Source of the DNA: Geodermatophilus sp. DF01-2
Lineage (GTDB): Bacteria > Actinomycetota > Actinomycetes > Mycobacteriales > Geodermatophilaceae
Direction of reading: 5' to 3'
DNA length: 42,403 nt
Assembly: GCF_004571065.1 (NCBI RefSeq)
Contig: NZ_SPQN01000028.1
Location: 1 to 42,403 of the forward strand
Part shown: positions 1 to 7,647 of the stretch, one piece after another
Layout of the letters: each line of letters starts with the position of its first letter
How positions within the stretch are numbered: the first letter of the stretch is position 1
The notes under the pieces: model-generated
What the model saw: the letters and a program-made list of their open reading frames with translations, nothing else
Told to the model about the DNA's origin: nothing
The model's database searches: none
Made by a program: the position numbers and the translations under genes

Positions 1-460
1 CGGCCGCGGTGCGGCGGGTGAGCGCCAGCACCCCGCCGGCGACCAGCGCGACCACCGACCCGAGCTGCACCGCGGCCACCACGCCGGCCTCGGTCGCCAG
101 GGCGGCGCCGTCGGCCGGGAAGCCGGGCTCTCCCGAGGCGAGGGAGAACAGCGAACCGAGCAGCTGGACGTAGGCGGTGGCCAGAGCGACCACGGCGGCC
201 TGCACGAAGGCCAGCACCGCCGCGGCGATGACCTGGCCGGGCCGCCGAGACCGGGACGGGGGCGCCGGCCAGGGCGCCGGCCACGGCGCCCCGTACGGCG
301 CGGAGCCGTAGGGGTGCGGAGCGGCGGGATGCGGGACCGCCGGGTACGGCCAGCCGCCGGGCGCACCCCGGTACGGCGTCGTCGGGGGCGGCCCGGCGTA
401 GGGCGTGCCGGGGTCGGTCTCCGTGGCCGGGTCCGACCACGGGTCGCGCGGGATGCTCAC
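1..460 (-). CDS. Pro-rich membrane protein, 3' end beyond the window
   Basis: The reading frame starts at a GTG (458-460) and is still open at the left edge, so the C-terminus is missing. The first 75 or so residues are rich in Pro, Gly, Tyr and Trp (PYAGPPP, PYGAPWPAPWPAPP) and look disordered and cytoplasmic. Two hydrophobic stretches follow: VIAAAVLAFVQAAVVALATAY, then after an acidic/Gly loop AGVVAAVQLGSVVALVAGGV. This is a common actinobacterial design for small membrane proteins of unknown function. It lies just downstream of the FAD dehydrogenase on the same strand, 19 bases after its stop, and could share its transcript. No enzymatic motif is visible and I cannot assign a function. 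Confidence 0.7.
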   Translation of the reverse strand, partial: MSIPRDPWSDPATETDPGTPYAGPPPTTPYRGAPGGWPYPAVPHPAAPHPYGSAPYGAPWPAPWPAPPSRSRRPGQVIAAAVLAFVQAAVVALATAYVQLLGSLFSLASGEPGFPADGAALATEAGVVAAVQLGSVVALVAGGVLALTRRTAA

Positions 461-479
461 GCCGCTGTCTGGTCGGCGC

Positions 480-2132
480 TCACAGCGCGGCCGCCAGGGC
501 CCGGCCCGCGACACGGCCGGAGAACAGGCAGCCGCCGAGGAAGGTGCCCTCCAGCGAGCGGTAGCCGTGCATCCCGCCGCCGCCGAAGCCCGACGCCTCA
601 CCGGCGGCGTAGAGACCGGGGAAGACCTCGCCGCCGGGCTGCAGCACCCGGCCGGAGAGGTCGGTCTCCAGGCCGCCGAGCGTCTTGCGGGTCAGCAGAT
701 TGAGCCGGACGGCGACCAGCGGACCGGCCTCCGGGTCGAGCAGCCGGTGCGGCGGGGCCACCCGGATCAGCTTGTCGCCGAGGTAGGTGCGGGCGCCGCG
801 GATCGCGGTGACCTGCAGGTCCTTGGTGAAGGGGTGGGCGACCTCGCGATCGCGGGCCACGACCTCCCGTTCGACGTCGGCCAGCCGCAGCTCGGGGGTG
901 CCGCCGGTGACCCGGTTCATCCCGGCGACCAGCTCGGGCAGCGTCCGCGCGACGACGAAGTCCTTCCCCTTGTCGAGGAACGCCTGCACCGGGGCGGCGA
1001 CGCCGGCCTTGACCCGGCCCAGCAGCAGCTTGACGTCCCTGCCGGTGAGGTCGGGGTTCTGCTCGGAGCCCGACAGCGCGAACTCCTTCTCCACGATCTT
1101 GTGCGTGGCGACGAACCAGGTGTGCTCGTACCCGGTCTGTCCGATGTGGGCGAGGGTCCCGAGGGTGTCGAAGCCGGGGAACAGGGGCACCGGCAGCCGC
1201 TTGCCCGTGGCGTCGAGCCAGAGCGACGACGGGCCGGGCAGGATTCGGATGCCGTGCCGCTGCCACACCGGCGAGTGGTTGGCGATGCCCTCGGTGTAGT
1301 GCCACATCCGGTCGCGGTTGATGAGGTTCGCCCCGGCGGCCTCGGTGGCCTGCAGCATCCGGCCGTCGACGTGCGCCGGGACGCCGGAGAGCAGCCGCTG
1401 CGGCGCCGGGCCGAGGCGGGCCGGCCAGTTCTGCCGGACCAGGTCGTGGTTGCCCCCGATGCCGCCGGAGGTGACGACGACGGCCTGCGCGGCGATCTCG
1501 AACGGCTCGACCTCGGTGCGCGAGCTGGCCTCCCCCCGCGGGGCGTCGCTGGGCTCCAGCACGGCGCCGCGGACGCCGGTCACCGCGCCGCCGTTGACGA
1601 CGAGCTCGTCGACGCGATGGCGGAACCGCAGCTCCAGCAGGCCCCGGTCGGCGGCGGCCCGGACGCGGCGGGCGAACGGCTCGACGATCCCGGGGCCGGT
1701 GCCCCAGACGATGTGGAAGCGCGGCACGGAGTTGCCGTGGCCGGTGGCGGTGTACCCGCCGCGCTCGGCCCAGCCGACCACCGGGAAGAACCCGATGCCC
1801 TGCTCGCGCAGCCACGCCCGCTTCTCCCCCGCCGCGAACTGCAGGTAGGCCTCGGCCCACCGGCGCGGCCAGTGGTCCTCCGCGCGGTCGAAGGCCGCGG
1901 TGCCGAGCCAGTCCTGCCGGGCCAGCTCGAGCGAGTCGCGCACCCGCAGCCGGCGCTGTTCGGGCGAGTCGACGAGGAAGAGCCCACCGAAGGACCACCA
2001 GGCCTGCCCGCCGAGGGATGCCTCGGGCTCCTGCTCGAGCAGCACCACCCGCTTGCCGGCATCGGCCAGCTCCGCGGCGGCGACCAGCCCGGCCAGCCCC
2101 GCACCCACCACGACGACGTCAGTGTCGGTCAC
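480..2132 (-). CDS. FAD-binding dehydrogenase (fumarate reductase/KstD-like flavoprotein)
   Basis: A flavoprotein of about 550 residues. The N-terminus has a Rossmann dinucleotide site (VVVGAGLAGLVAAAELADAG) with an acidic residue ending strand 2 (VVLLEQEP). The C-terminus has the FAD-closing segment (GLYAAGEASGFGGGGMHGYR) and a final GCLFSGRVAG helix. Length and both ends fit the family of 'putative FAD-binding dehydrogenases' related to fumarate reductase flavoprotein and 3-ketosteroid dehydrogenase. Such enzymes oxidise or reduce C-C bonds next to carbonyls; the substrate here cannot be read from sequence. Two in-frame GTG starts exist (2139-2141 and 2130-2132). I prefer 2132 because it begins just before the flavin fold and the other lies almost on the upstream gene's stop (2143-2145). 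It is probably cotranscribed with the small membrane proteins upstream. Confidence 0.9.
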   Translation of the reverse strand: MTDTDVVVVGAGLAGLVAAAELADAGKRVVLLEQEPEASLGGQAWWSFGGLFLVDSPEQRRLRVRDSLELARQDWLGTAAFDRAEDHWPRRWAEAYLQFAAGEKRAWLREQGIGFFPVVGWAERGGYTATGHGNSVPRFHIVWGTGPGIVEPFARRVRAAADRGLLELRFRHRVDELVVNGGAVTGVRGAVLEPSDAPRGEASSRTEVEPFEIAAQAVVVTSGGIGGNHDLVRQNWPARLGPAPQRLLSGVPAHVDGRMLQATEAAGANLINRDRMWHYTEGIANHSPVWQRHGIRILPGPSSLWLDATGKRLPVPLFPGFDTLGTLAHIGQTGYEHTWFVATHKIVEKEFALSGSEQNPDLTGRDVKLLLGRVKAGVAAPVQAFLDKGKDFVVARTLPELVAGMNRVTGGTPELRLADVEREVVARDREVAHPFTKDLQVTAIRGARTYLGDKLIRVAPPHRLLDPEAGPLVAVRLNLLTRKTLGGLETDLSGRVLQPGGEVFPGLYAAGEASGFGGGGMHGYRSLEGTFLGGCLFSGRVAGRALAAAL

Positions 2133-2142
2133 GGCCCGCACG

Positions 2143-2649
2143 CTAGCGGGTGCGCACCGTCCGGCGGTTCTGGTCGGGGGGCCGCGTCGCCCGGCCGGGG
2201 CGCGTCCACTCCCGCACCGGGCGGCGGACGGCGAGCACCAGGCACCCGACCGGCCCGGCGAGCAGCAGCAGCGCCCATCCCGCGGCCCGGCCGTCGCCGA
2301 GGACGCCGAACAGCCCCGCCAGCGCGAGCAGGGCCAGCAGCGGCAGCACGCTCGCGGTGGCCAGCACCAGCCAGCCGCGGGCCCGGCCCAGCCATACCGT
2401 GGCCGCCCCGACCACCGCCCACACCGCCAGCAGCAGCGGCGCCAGCAGGAACCAGCGCCAGCCGGGCTCTGGCCCCCGGAGCAGGTAGCCGAGGTAGAGG
2501 TCCTCGGCGGCGACGAGCACGCCGAACGCAGCGGCGAACGGGACGAGCACCGGGCGCCCGGCCGGGGGCTGCGGAGCGGCCGGGAGGCGGGGTGCCGCCC
2601 TGGGCGATCGCCGCGTCGCCGCCCGGCTGCGCGAGGAGGACGACGCCAT
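2143..2649 (-). CDS. Small four-helix membrane protein, unknown function
   Basis: Predicted 168 residues from ATG 2647-2649. A Ser/Arg/Pro-rich cytoplasmic N-tail (MASSSSRSRAATRR) is followed by about four hydrophobic segments: VLVPFAAAFGVLVAAEDLYL, FLLAPLLLAVWAVVGAATVW, WLVLATASVLPLLALLALAG and WALLLLAGPVGCLVLAV. A strongly basic C-tail (RRPVREWTRPGR) predicts a cytoplasmic C-terminus. The frame stays open upstream to 2952, but that stretch has no coding character and overlaps the next gene. It lies between another four-helix protein and the FAD dehydrogenase, with very short gaps, so the three are likely one operon. The MASSS start and general plan resemble the next protein upstream, which suggests an old duplication. 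No known motif was recognised. Confidence 0.7.
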   Translation of the reverse strand: MASSSSRSRAATRRSPRAAPRLPAAPQPPAGRPVLVPFAAAFGVLVAAEDLYLGYLLRGPEPGWRWFLLAPLLLAVWAVVGAATVWLGRARGWLVLATASVLPLLALLALAGLFGVLGDGRAAGWALLLLAGPVGCLVLAVRRPVREWTRPGRATRPPDQNRRTVRTR

Positions 2650-2681
2650 GACCGGCAGCGTAGGTCGGCCGCTGCGAGGCG

Positions 2682-3146
2682 TCAGCGGGCGCGGCGCGGC
2701 CGCGTGGCCACCCAGTGGCGCACCCGCGGGGTCGCGGCCAGCACCGCCGCGAGCACCGGGACCACCAGGAGCAGCAGCGGCCAGCCCAGTCCTCCGGCCT
2801 CCTCGGTGGTGGAGGCAGCCCAGATGACCGCGGCGGTCAGCAGCGCCACCGGGACGACGGCGAGCACGAGCAGCAGCCAGCTGCGCCGGGCCAGCAGCCA
2901 CGTCGCGCCCAGCACCTGCAGCAGCGGCGCGGCGAGCAACAGGTAGGTCCACGGGTCCGGCCCGGCCGCCGCGCTCAGCCCGCCCAGCGCGACGGCGACG
3001 ACGGCGAGGAAGGTCGTGGGCAGAGCCCCCACGAGGCCGAGGACGCCGGCGGCGAGCGCGAGCGGCGGCATGCGCGCGTCGGGCGAAGGGACGTCGCGGC
3101 GCCGGCCCACGCCGGAGGATGAGGCCATGTCGGAGGATGAGGCCAT
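2682..3146 (-). CDS. Small four-helix membrane protein, unknown function
   Basis: Predicted 154 residues. The N-terminus contains a tandem duplication, MASSSD followed by MASSSG, encoded by two near-identical 18-base units, so initiation could occur at 3146 or at the second ATG (3128). Four hydrophobic segments follow (PPLALAAGVLGLVGALPTTF, FLAVVAVALGGLSAAAG, YLLLAAPLLQVLGATWLLA, LLLVLAVVPVALLTAAVIWA), then a fifth stretch near the end (WPLLLLVVPVLAAVLAA) and a basic tail (TRPRRAR). It resembles the downstream membrane protein in layout. First gene of a probable minus-strand operon running toward the FAD dehydrogenase. Function unknown. Confidence 0.65.
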   Translation of the reverse strand: MASSSDMASSSGVGRRRDVPSPDARMPPLALAAGVLGLVGALPTTFLAVVAVALGGLSAAAGPDPWTYLLLAAPLLQVLGATWLLARRSWLLLVLAVVPVALLTAAVIWAASTTEEAGGLGWPLLLLVVPVLAAVLAATPRVRHWVATRPRRAR

Positions 3147-3524
3147 GCCCGCAGGTTAGGGCTCATGCCTGATCGTGGACCCCGGCCGGACCTCGCCGGC
3201 CATGTACAGAGGAGGCTGTCGACCAGGGGACCCAACCGTATGGCTTGCTCCCGAGCAGTCACCTGAGCAGGTGCCGCGCGCCATCGTCGGTGCCGGTCAC
3301 AGATCCGCGTACTGGCGGAACCACAGATCAGCGGGCGGGTCTTGCGAGAAACCCCTTCCTGCCACCGGAGCGAGCCTGCAGCAACGCCCGGAAAGAGTTC
3401 CTCCTACGGGACGACCGGCGAGTCAGTCTTCGCGACAAGATGAGGACATCGGGAGGAACCGGGCACCGCCGGGGTGCGACCACCAGTTGCAGAACCCGTC
3501 GCGACTGACGAAGGGTGACCGGGA
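3147..3524. other. Intergenic stretch without recognisable gene
   Basis: About 380 bases between a minus-strand membrane-protein gene and a plus-strand lipoprotein gene, so it should hold two divergent promoters. I see no convincing coding frame on either strand and no tRNA fold. There is a small perfect palindrome, CACCTG-AG-CAGGTG, at 3260-3273, and the octamer CACAGATC occurs twice (near 3298 and 3323). G+C is visibly lower here than in the flanking core genes. Confidence 0.5.
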
Positions 3525-4028
3525 ATGGTCCGGCAGGACAGCCAACCGCGAGCGGGCGCCAGACGCCTGAGGGCCGTACCTGCGGCCGTGGCTACCGTCG
3601 TGCTCCTGGTGGCGGTGGCAGCAGGGCTCTCCGCATGCTCCTCAGCAACGGCGTGCACCGAGGTGGGATGCGGCAGCCAGGTCACCTTCGATCTGGAGTA
3701 CGACCTCGAGGCCGGAGACCTCTACCTCGTGGAGGTGTGCGTCGACGACTTCTGTCGCACGCAGACTCTCGAGGTCCCAGAGGACCGCGACGGGGCGCTC
3801 CCGGTTACGGAGGTCGGCGACCTCGGACTCCAGACCGACAGGGACATCATCTACCTCGCACTTCCCGACGAGCGGGACTGGAGCGGAACCCACGTCGCAA
3901 CGCTGGCGGTACGTGACGCTGAGGGCAGGGTTGTCAGTGAGCACGAGGGAGACGTCGACTTCGAGAGTGTGCAGCCCAACGGGACGAACTGCCCGCCGGT
4001 GTGCTGGCTGGCTGAGGTGAACGCTTGA
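3525..4028 (+). CDS. Secreted lipoprotein, unknown function
   Basis: Predicted 167 residues with a clear type II signal peptide: an Arg-rich n-region (ARRLRAV), a hydrophobic core (VATVVLLVAVAAG) and a lipobox LSAC with the modified Cys at about residue 38. The mature part is acidic and contains paired cysteines (ACTEVGCGS, VEVCVDDFCRT, NCPPVCW), suggesting disulfides in an exported beta-rich domain. After diacylglyceryl transfer and LspA cleavage it would be anchored on the outer face of the membrane; a complete lspA lies elsewhere in this window. The start ATG 3525 is preceded by a modest AAGG ribosome site. The partner and role are unknown. A second short frame follows the stop in the same phase (see 4041-4202). 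Confidence 0.75.
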   Translation: MVRQDSQPRAGARRLRAVPAAVATVVLLVAVAAGLSACSSATACTEVGCGSQVTFDLEYDLEAGDLYLVEVCVDDFCRTQTLEVPEDRDGALPVTEVGDLGLQTDRDIIYLALPDERDWSGTHVATLAVRDAEGRVVSEHEGDVDFESVQPNGTNCPPVCWLAEVNA

Positions 4029-4040
4029 TCATGCCCCCCG

Positions 4041-4202
4041 GTGCTCTTCAGGCTCGCCGCGGCCGCGGTCTTCGCGGTCGCGCCCCGGGCCAACCGGCGC
4101 CCTGCGCTCACGCTCGGGCTGACGGCGGTCGCCGCCGTCGCCGGCTTTCTGTTGGTCTCCGCGCCGGACTTCGTCGAGCATCTGCTGATCGAAGGCTGCT
4201 GA
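4041..4202 (+). CDS. Possible 53-residue membrane peptide after the lipoprotein
   Basis: A short frame starting GTG 4041 and ending TGA 4200-4202, in the same phase as the lipoprotein and separated from it by that gene's TGA (4026-4028) and 12 bases. The peptide has two short hydrophobic runs (LFRLAAAAVFAVA and LTLGLTAVAAVAGFLLV) around a basic NRRPAL turn, then an acidic tail. Codon choice is G/C-ending through most of the frame. It could be a translationally coupled partner of the lipoprotein or a former C-terminal extension cut off by a nonsense change. No family recognised, and the ribosome site is weak. Confidence 0.35.
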   Translation: MLFRLAAAAVFAVAPRANRRPALTLGLTAVAAVAGFLLVSAPDFVEHLLIEGC

Positions 4203-4280
4203 GCCACCGCAGGCTGCCGTAGGACCGTTGCCGCAGGTCGTCCGCGGGTCTTCTCGACGCGGCCGGTCCCGGACCGGCGC

Positions 4281-4286
4281 TACGGT
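4281..4286 (+). promoter_or_regulatory. -10 hexamer for a leaderless start at 4293
   Basis: TACGGT lies exactly six bases before the GTG at 4293 and there is no Shine-Dalgarno sequence. Actinobacterial TANNNT -10 elements at this spacing commonly give leaderless mRNAs starting at the initiation codon. The same hexamer and spacing precede the gene at 14707. Confidence 0.5.
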
Positions 4287-4292
4287 CCGTTC

Positions 4293-4808
4293 GTGGGTAT
4301 CGAAGTCGTGCGGCTGGGCGCGTGGTGCGACATGGAGACCGTGGAGGAGTACCGGGACCGGTTGCTGGCCGGGGCGGATGCTGCCGATGATCAGCCGGAG
4401 GACGCCGGTTCCGGTGGGGAGCCGCAGCCGGCGTTGTTCGTGCCGGGTCCCGACTGGCCGTCAGCCGAGGAGCGCGATGCTCTCGGGCTGTCCTTCCGTG
4501 TCGAGGAGTTCGCTGTCCTGGCCGACGGCCGGCGTCTCCGGCTGCATGCCGACCGCGGGTTCGGGTTGGGAGGCCTCGCGGGGGTCGACCCGTGGCAGCA
4601 CGTGACCCTCGAGAGCCTCGAATCAGATGTGCGCGCCACGGTCCTGCCCGACGACGCCGAGGAGACGGGGGAGGAGCACCCGTGGGAGTGGCTCTCCGAC
4701 CTGCTGCGCACCCAGGGGATCGATGCAGCCGCCGAGGAGCTCCGAGGGCTGCCCTACGACGTGGAGTTCAGCGAACGCCTCCGGGCGCGCGTGACGGGGG
4801 GAGCATGA
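4293..4808 (+). CDS. Hypothetical acidic protein
   Basis: Predicted 171 residues from GTG 4293, apparently leaderless. It is soluble and strongly acidic, without signal peptide or membrane segment. The N-terminal part (VVRLGAWCDMETVEEYRDRL) precedes a low-complexity acidic linker, then FVPGPDWPSAEERDALGLSF and a C-terminal helical region (WEWLSDLLRTQGIDAAAEEL). I do not recognise a family. Its stop overlaps the next start in an ATGA arrangement (4805-4808), so the two were built as a coupled pair. It sits in an accessory strip next to decayed genes. Confidence 0.6.
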   Translation: MGIEVVRLGAWCDMETVEEYRDRLLAGADAADDQPEDAGSGGEPQPALFVPGPDWPSAEERDALGLSFRVEEFAVLADGRRLRLHADRGFGLGGLAGVDPWQHVTLESLESDVRATVLPDDAEETGEEHPWEWLSDLLRTQGIDAAAEELRGLPYDVEFSERLRARVTGGA

Positions 4809-5167
4809 TGGGACCGCCCCCCGCGCCGGGGGATGGCGCGCCGGCGCCGCCATCGCCACCGCCCCGTTCGTGGAGCAGCACGGACGTGATCGGCGGCGCC
4901 CTCTTCGGTGATGGGCAGAGGGAGTGGATCGCCTCCTTGCGGTCACGGCACGACCCCCGATGCGACGTGCAGCGTGGAACTGTCCGGCCACGACCTCATG
5001 ACGCTCCGGGCGGGCTGAGAAGGCATCCCTGCGGGCGTTCGGGGAGCACCGAGAGCTTGACGGGGGCGCAACCCGCCCGGAGGGCGGATGGCAGCGATTC
5101 CGACGGCACGTCGGGGAACCGATCTGGCGGCTCGAGGATGCGGGAGCCGAACCCGGCACCCTCGTGA
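4805..5167 (+). pseudogene. Probably decayed hypothetical gene coupled to the one before
   Basis: The frame opens with ATGATG overlapping the preceding stop (ATGA). It encodes a Pro-rich lead and then a credible protein segment, STDVIGGALFGDGQREWIAS, up to about 4945. After that the frame turns into Arg/Gly/Ser-rich noise. Protein-like sequence continues in other phases: VELSGHDLMTLRA near 4975-5015, then a third phase with GGWQRFRRHVGEPIWRLED and AGAEPGTLVIHS near 5020-5170. The simplest reading is one gene of roughly 120 residues or more broken by at least two frameshifts; sequencing error is an alternative. Family not recognised. It lies against the decayed korB fragment, consistent with a degenerating patch. 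Confidence 0.35.
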
Positions 5168-5215
5168 TCCACAGCGAAGAGGCCGTCGAACCGCGCGACC
5201 GGGAGCGCTCGGTGT

Positions 5216-5460
5216 GTCGCTGCGGCGAGCAGCGCGTCCAGGTCCACCGGCGAGGAGGTCCGGGCCTCCTCGACCTGTTCGGCCATCATCCGGTCGTAGG
5301 CCGGCTTCTGCGCCGACCGGGAGACACCATCGGCGTGCAGCGGAGGTCCTGACTGCACAGCCGACACAGCGCAAGGGCGTATGTGGGTCCTCCCGGGTGG
5401 CGTCGTGCACGACGATCTCCTCGGCGGCCACCCGGTCGGTCTCGACGTCCGCGGTCCCCG
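5216..5460 (-). pseudogene. korB: Frameshifted 3' remnant of korB (2-oxoacid:ferredoxin oxidoreductase beta subunit)
   Basis: Read on the minus strand, three adjacent phases give successive pieces of the C-terminal end of an actinobacterial 2-oxoglutarate:ferredoxin oxidoreductase beta subunit. The pieces are VAAEEIVVHDATREDP (near 5430-5383), TYALALCRLCSQDLRCTPMV (near 5382-5320), and KPAYDRMMAEQVEEARTSSP followed by VDLDALLAA (near 5300-5216). They match the order VHDAH.EDP / YAFALSRL..TPIG / RPVYD.LM..Q / DL.ALL that I know from the family. The usual end, a short GDTWTV-like tail, is absent and replaced by ATHRALPVARF. At least two frameshifts are needed, and everything upstream of the VHDA motif is missing, because the ABC transporter gene ends at 5713. 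5461-5712 shows nothing I can identify. Confidence 0.65.
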
Positions 5461-5712
5461 GACTCGTTGCGGACCGCGCCGGGGACGACGCTGTCCCCGG
5501 CTGTGGCGGCCTACGACATGAAGGACGTCACTTGTCGTCACGGCGATGGAGGTCGAGTACGTACCAGCTCCGATCCGGTCTCCCCGAGCCGTTGTCCGTA
5601 TTCTGTCGAGGCCAGTGCATCGCACAGCACGCGAAACCTGACGGGAGCATGCGTCGGGCCTCCGCGGCTCCCTACGGGCCCTGTGAGTGGCGGCCTGGCG
5701 CCTGGGGGCAGC

Positions 5713-7569
5713 TCAGCCCGCCGGCTGGGGTTCGCCGGCCGCGGAGCGGCGCCAGGAGGCGTGCAGGCGCGCGTAGACACCCTCGGCGTCCACCAGGTCG
5801 GCATGGGTACCGCGCTGGACCACCCGGCCGGCGTCGACGACGAGCACCTCGTCGGCCCGCTCGGCGGTGGAGAGGCGGTGGGCGATGGTGAGCGTCGTCC
5901 GCCCGTCGGTGAGCCGGTCGAGGGCGTGGGTGAGCCGGCGCTCGGTCGCCGGGTCGACGGCGCTGGTGGCCTCGTCGAGGACCAGCAGGTCGGGGTCGGC
6001 CACGTAGGCACGGGCGAGCGCGACCAGCTGCCGCTCCCCCGCCGACAGCGACTCGCCGCGCTGGCCGACCGGCGTGGCGACCCCGTCGGGCAGCCCGGCC
6101 ACCCACGCGGCCAGGCCGAGCTTCCCGAAGGCGGCGCGCACGTCGTCGTCGGTGAGCCCGGGGCGGCCGTAGCGGACGTTGTCGGCGACGGTGGAGTCGA
6201 AGAGGAAGCCGTCCTGCGGCACCATCACCACCCGCTGCCGGAGCGAGGCGAACGCGACCTCCTGGAGCGGCACCCACCCGGCGGCGTCGTCGCCGAGCAG
6301 CACCCGCCCCTCGGTCGGGTCCATCAGCCGGGTGACCAGCTTGGCGAACGTCGTCTTGCCCGATCCGGTCTCGCCGACGATGGCCACCCGGCGGCGCGGC
6401 GCGATCTCCAGGTCGACGTCCTCCAGCGCCGGGCGCGCCCCCGGCGCGTAGCGGAAGGTCACGTGCTCGAAGCGCACCCCCAGCGGCGTGTGCGGCAGCT
6501 CGCGGTCCGTCGCCACGTCATCGGAGGGGCTGCCGGCCCCAGCAGGGTCGCGGACGTCGGGCTCGGTCTCCAGCACGTCGAGCACCCGGCGGAACCCGGC
6601 GATCGCGTTCTGCGCCTCGTTGAGCACCTCGCTCGCGGTCTGCACCGGCGCGACGAAGAGGGTGACGAGGAAGAGGAAAGCGATCAGGGTGCCGGGGGTG
6701 ATGTCGCCGTCCAGGCCGAGCAGGACGCCGACGACGACCACGGCGACGTTGGCCAGCGCGGCGACGAACTCGCCGCTGACGAAGACCGCCGCGGTGACCC
6801 GCTGCGCGCGCACCTGCGCCCGGTAGTGCCGGCCGACGGCCTGGTCCAGGCGGGCGGCGGTGCGCTCGCGGATGCCGTAGGCGCGCACCGTGGAGGCGCC
6901 GACCACGGACTCGGAGACCGCGGCCAGGACGTCGCCCACCCGCTCGCGGACGAAGCCGTAGACGATCGCCAGCCGCGCGGCGAAGAAGCGGACGGCGATC
7001 GCCAGCGGGACGAAGCAGACGAGCACCACCAGGGTCAGCTGCCACGAGTAGACCGCCATGACGACGGTGGCCACGAGCAGCTGGCCCAGGCTCACCACGC
7101 CGAGCACCCCGCCCCACTGCATGAAGGTGGAGAGCTGGTCGACGTCGCTGGTCACCCGGGAGACCAGCGAGCCGCGGCGCTGCCCCTGCTGGTGCAGCAC
7201 CGACAGGTCGTGCACGTGGCGGAACGCCCGCGAGCGCAGCCCGGCCAGGGCGGTCTCCGTCGTCCGGAACAGCCGGACGTTCATCCGGTAGACCGCGACC
7301 ACGGTCAGCAGCACGACGACGGCGCTGACCAGCACCACGTTCCGGACCAGCTCCAGGTCCGGGCCGCCGGAGCCGGCCAGGCCGCGGTCGATGACCTGCT
7401 GGACGGCGATCGGGACGACCACCCGCCCGGCGGTGGCGACCAGGGCGAGGGCGAAGGTGGCCGGCAGGCCGCGGCGGAACTCCGGCATCATCGCCAGGCC
7501 CCGGCGCAGAGTGGCGAAGGCGCCCTCCTCGCGGTGCCGCTCGGCGAGACCGGCCGCCGTGGTGCTCAC
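5713..7569 (-). CDS. ABC exporter half-transporter, catalytically competent subunit
   Basis: Predicted 618 residues from GTG 7567-7569. A six-helix transmembrane domain covers residues 1 to about 330, followed by an ATPase domain with Walker A GETGSGKTT (about 398-406), Q-loop VMVPQDG, signature LSAGERQ (about 505), Walker B plus catalytic Glu LLVLDEATSAVD (about 525) and switch His TIAHRLST. The LSAGE signature departs from LSGGQ. With the upstream gene it should form a heterodimer in which this protein's Walker motifs pair with the partner's canonical LSGGQ at the active site. Known relatives such as TM287/288 and BmrCD export drugs or lipids; the substrate here is unknown. The frame is open upstream into the partner gene, but that part is not coding. 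The 79-bp repeat fills the junction. Confidence 0.92.
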   Translation of the reverse strand: MSTTAAGLAERHREEGAFATLRRGLAMMPEFRRGLPATFALALVATAGRVVVPIAVQQVIDRGLAGSGGPDLELVRNVVLVSAVVVLLTVVAVYRMNVRLFRTTETALAGLRSRAFRHVHDLSVLHQQGQRRGSLVSRVTSDVDQLSTFMQWGGVLGVVSLGQLLVATVVMAVYSWQLTLVVLVCFVPLAIAVRFFAARLAIVYGFVRERVGDVLAAVSESVVGASTVRAYGIRERTAARLDQAVGRHYRAQVRAQRVTAAVFVSGEFVAALANVAVVVVGVLLGLDGDITPGTLIAFLFLVTLFVAPVQTASEVLNEAQNAIAGFRRVLDVLETEPDVRDPAGAGSPSDDVATDRELPHTPLGVRFEHVTFRYAPGARPALEDVDLEIAPRRRVAIVGETGSGKTTFAKLVTRLMDPTEGRVLLGDDAAGWVPLQEVAFASLRQRVVMVPQDGFLFDSTVADNVRYGRPGLTDDDVRAAFGKLGLAAWVAGLPDGVATPVGQRGESLSAGERQLVALARAYVADPDLLVLDEATSAVDPATERRLTHALDRLTDGRTTLTIAHRLSTAERADEVLVVDAGRVVQRGTHADLVDAEGVYARLHASWRRSAAGEPQPAG

Positions 7570-7646
7570 GAGCCCTCCTCGCTGGCGCTCGTCGGCCGCG
7601 TTCGCGGTGCTGCTGTGCCCATCGGTGACCTCGCGAGCTCGCTCAC
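7566..7646 (-). CDS. 26-codon mini-cistron inside a 79-bp repeat, between the ABC genes
   Basis: A GTG at 7644-7646 overlaps the stop of the upstream ABC gene (GTGA). The frame runs 26 codons, and its TGA (7566-7568) overlaps the GTG of the downstream ABC gene, again GTGA. The peptide begins MSELARS and ends PTSASEEGS. The same frame of the second repeat copy forms the C-terminal 26 residues of HisA, starting VTELARS and ending PTSASEEDA. Translation could thus pass from one ABC gene to the next without a ribosome-free gap. Whether the peptide itself is functional is unknown; it may exist only to keep coupling across the repeat. Confidence 0.35.
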   Translation of the reverse strand: MSELARSPMGTAAPRTRPTSASEEGS

Positions 7647-7647
7647 G
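7569..7647 (-). repeat. 79-bp ORF-preserving junction repeat, copy A
   Basis: Roughly 80% identical by eye, with small compensating indels, to 12986-13064. The shared blocks are CCTCCTCGCTGGCGCTCGTC and GTGACCTCGCGAGCTCG. The right end contains an inverted repeat, GTGACC...GCTCAC here and GTGACC...GGTCAC in copy B. Both copies have the same orientation relative to the minus-strand genes, and both keep a 26-codon open frame. Confidence 0.65.

Noticed and set aside
405..2651. Long open frame antisense to the FAD dehydrogenase
   Set aside because: Arg/Gly/Ala/Asp-rich translation without any fold-like motif; it arises because high GC removes stops opposite a real gene.
3147..3524. tRNA or small RNA gene in the gap before the lipoprotein
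   Set aside because: No cloverleaf, no conserved T-loop sequence, only a 6-bp palindrome.
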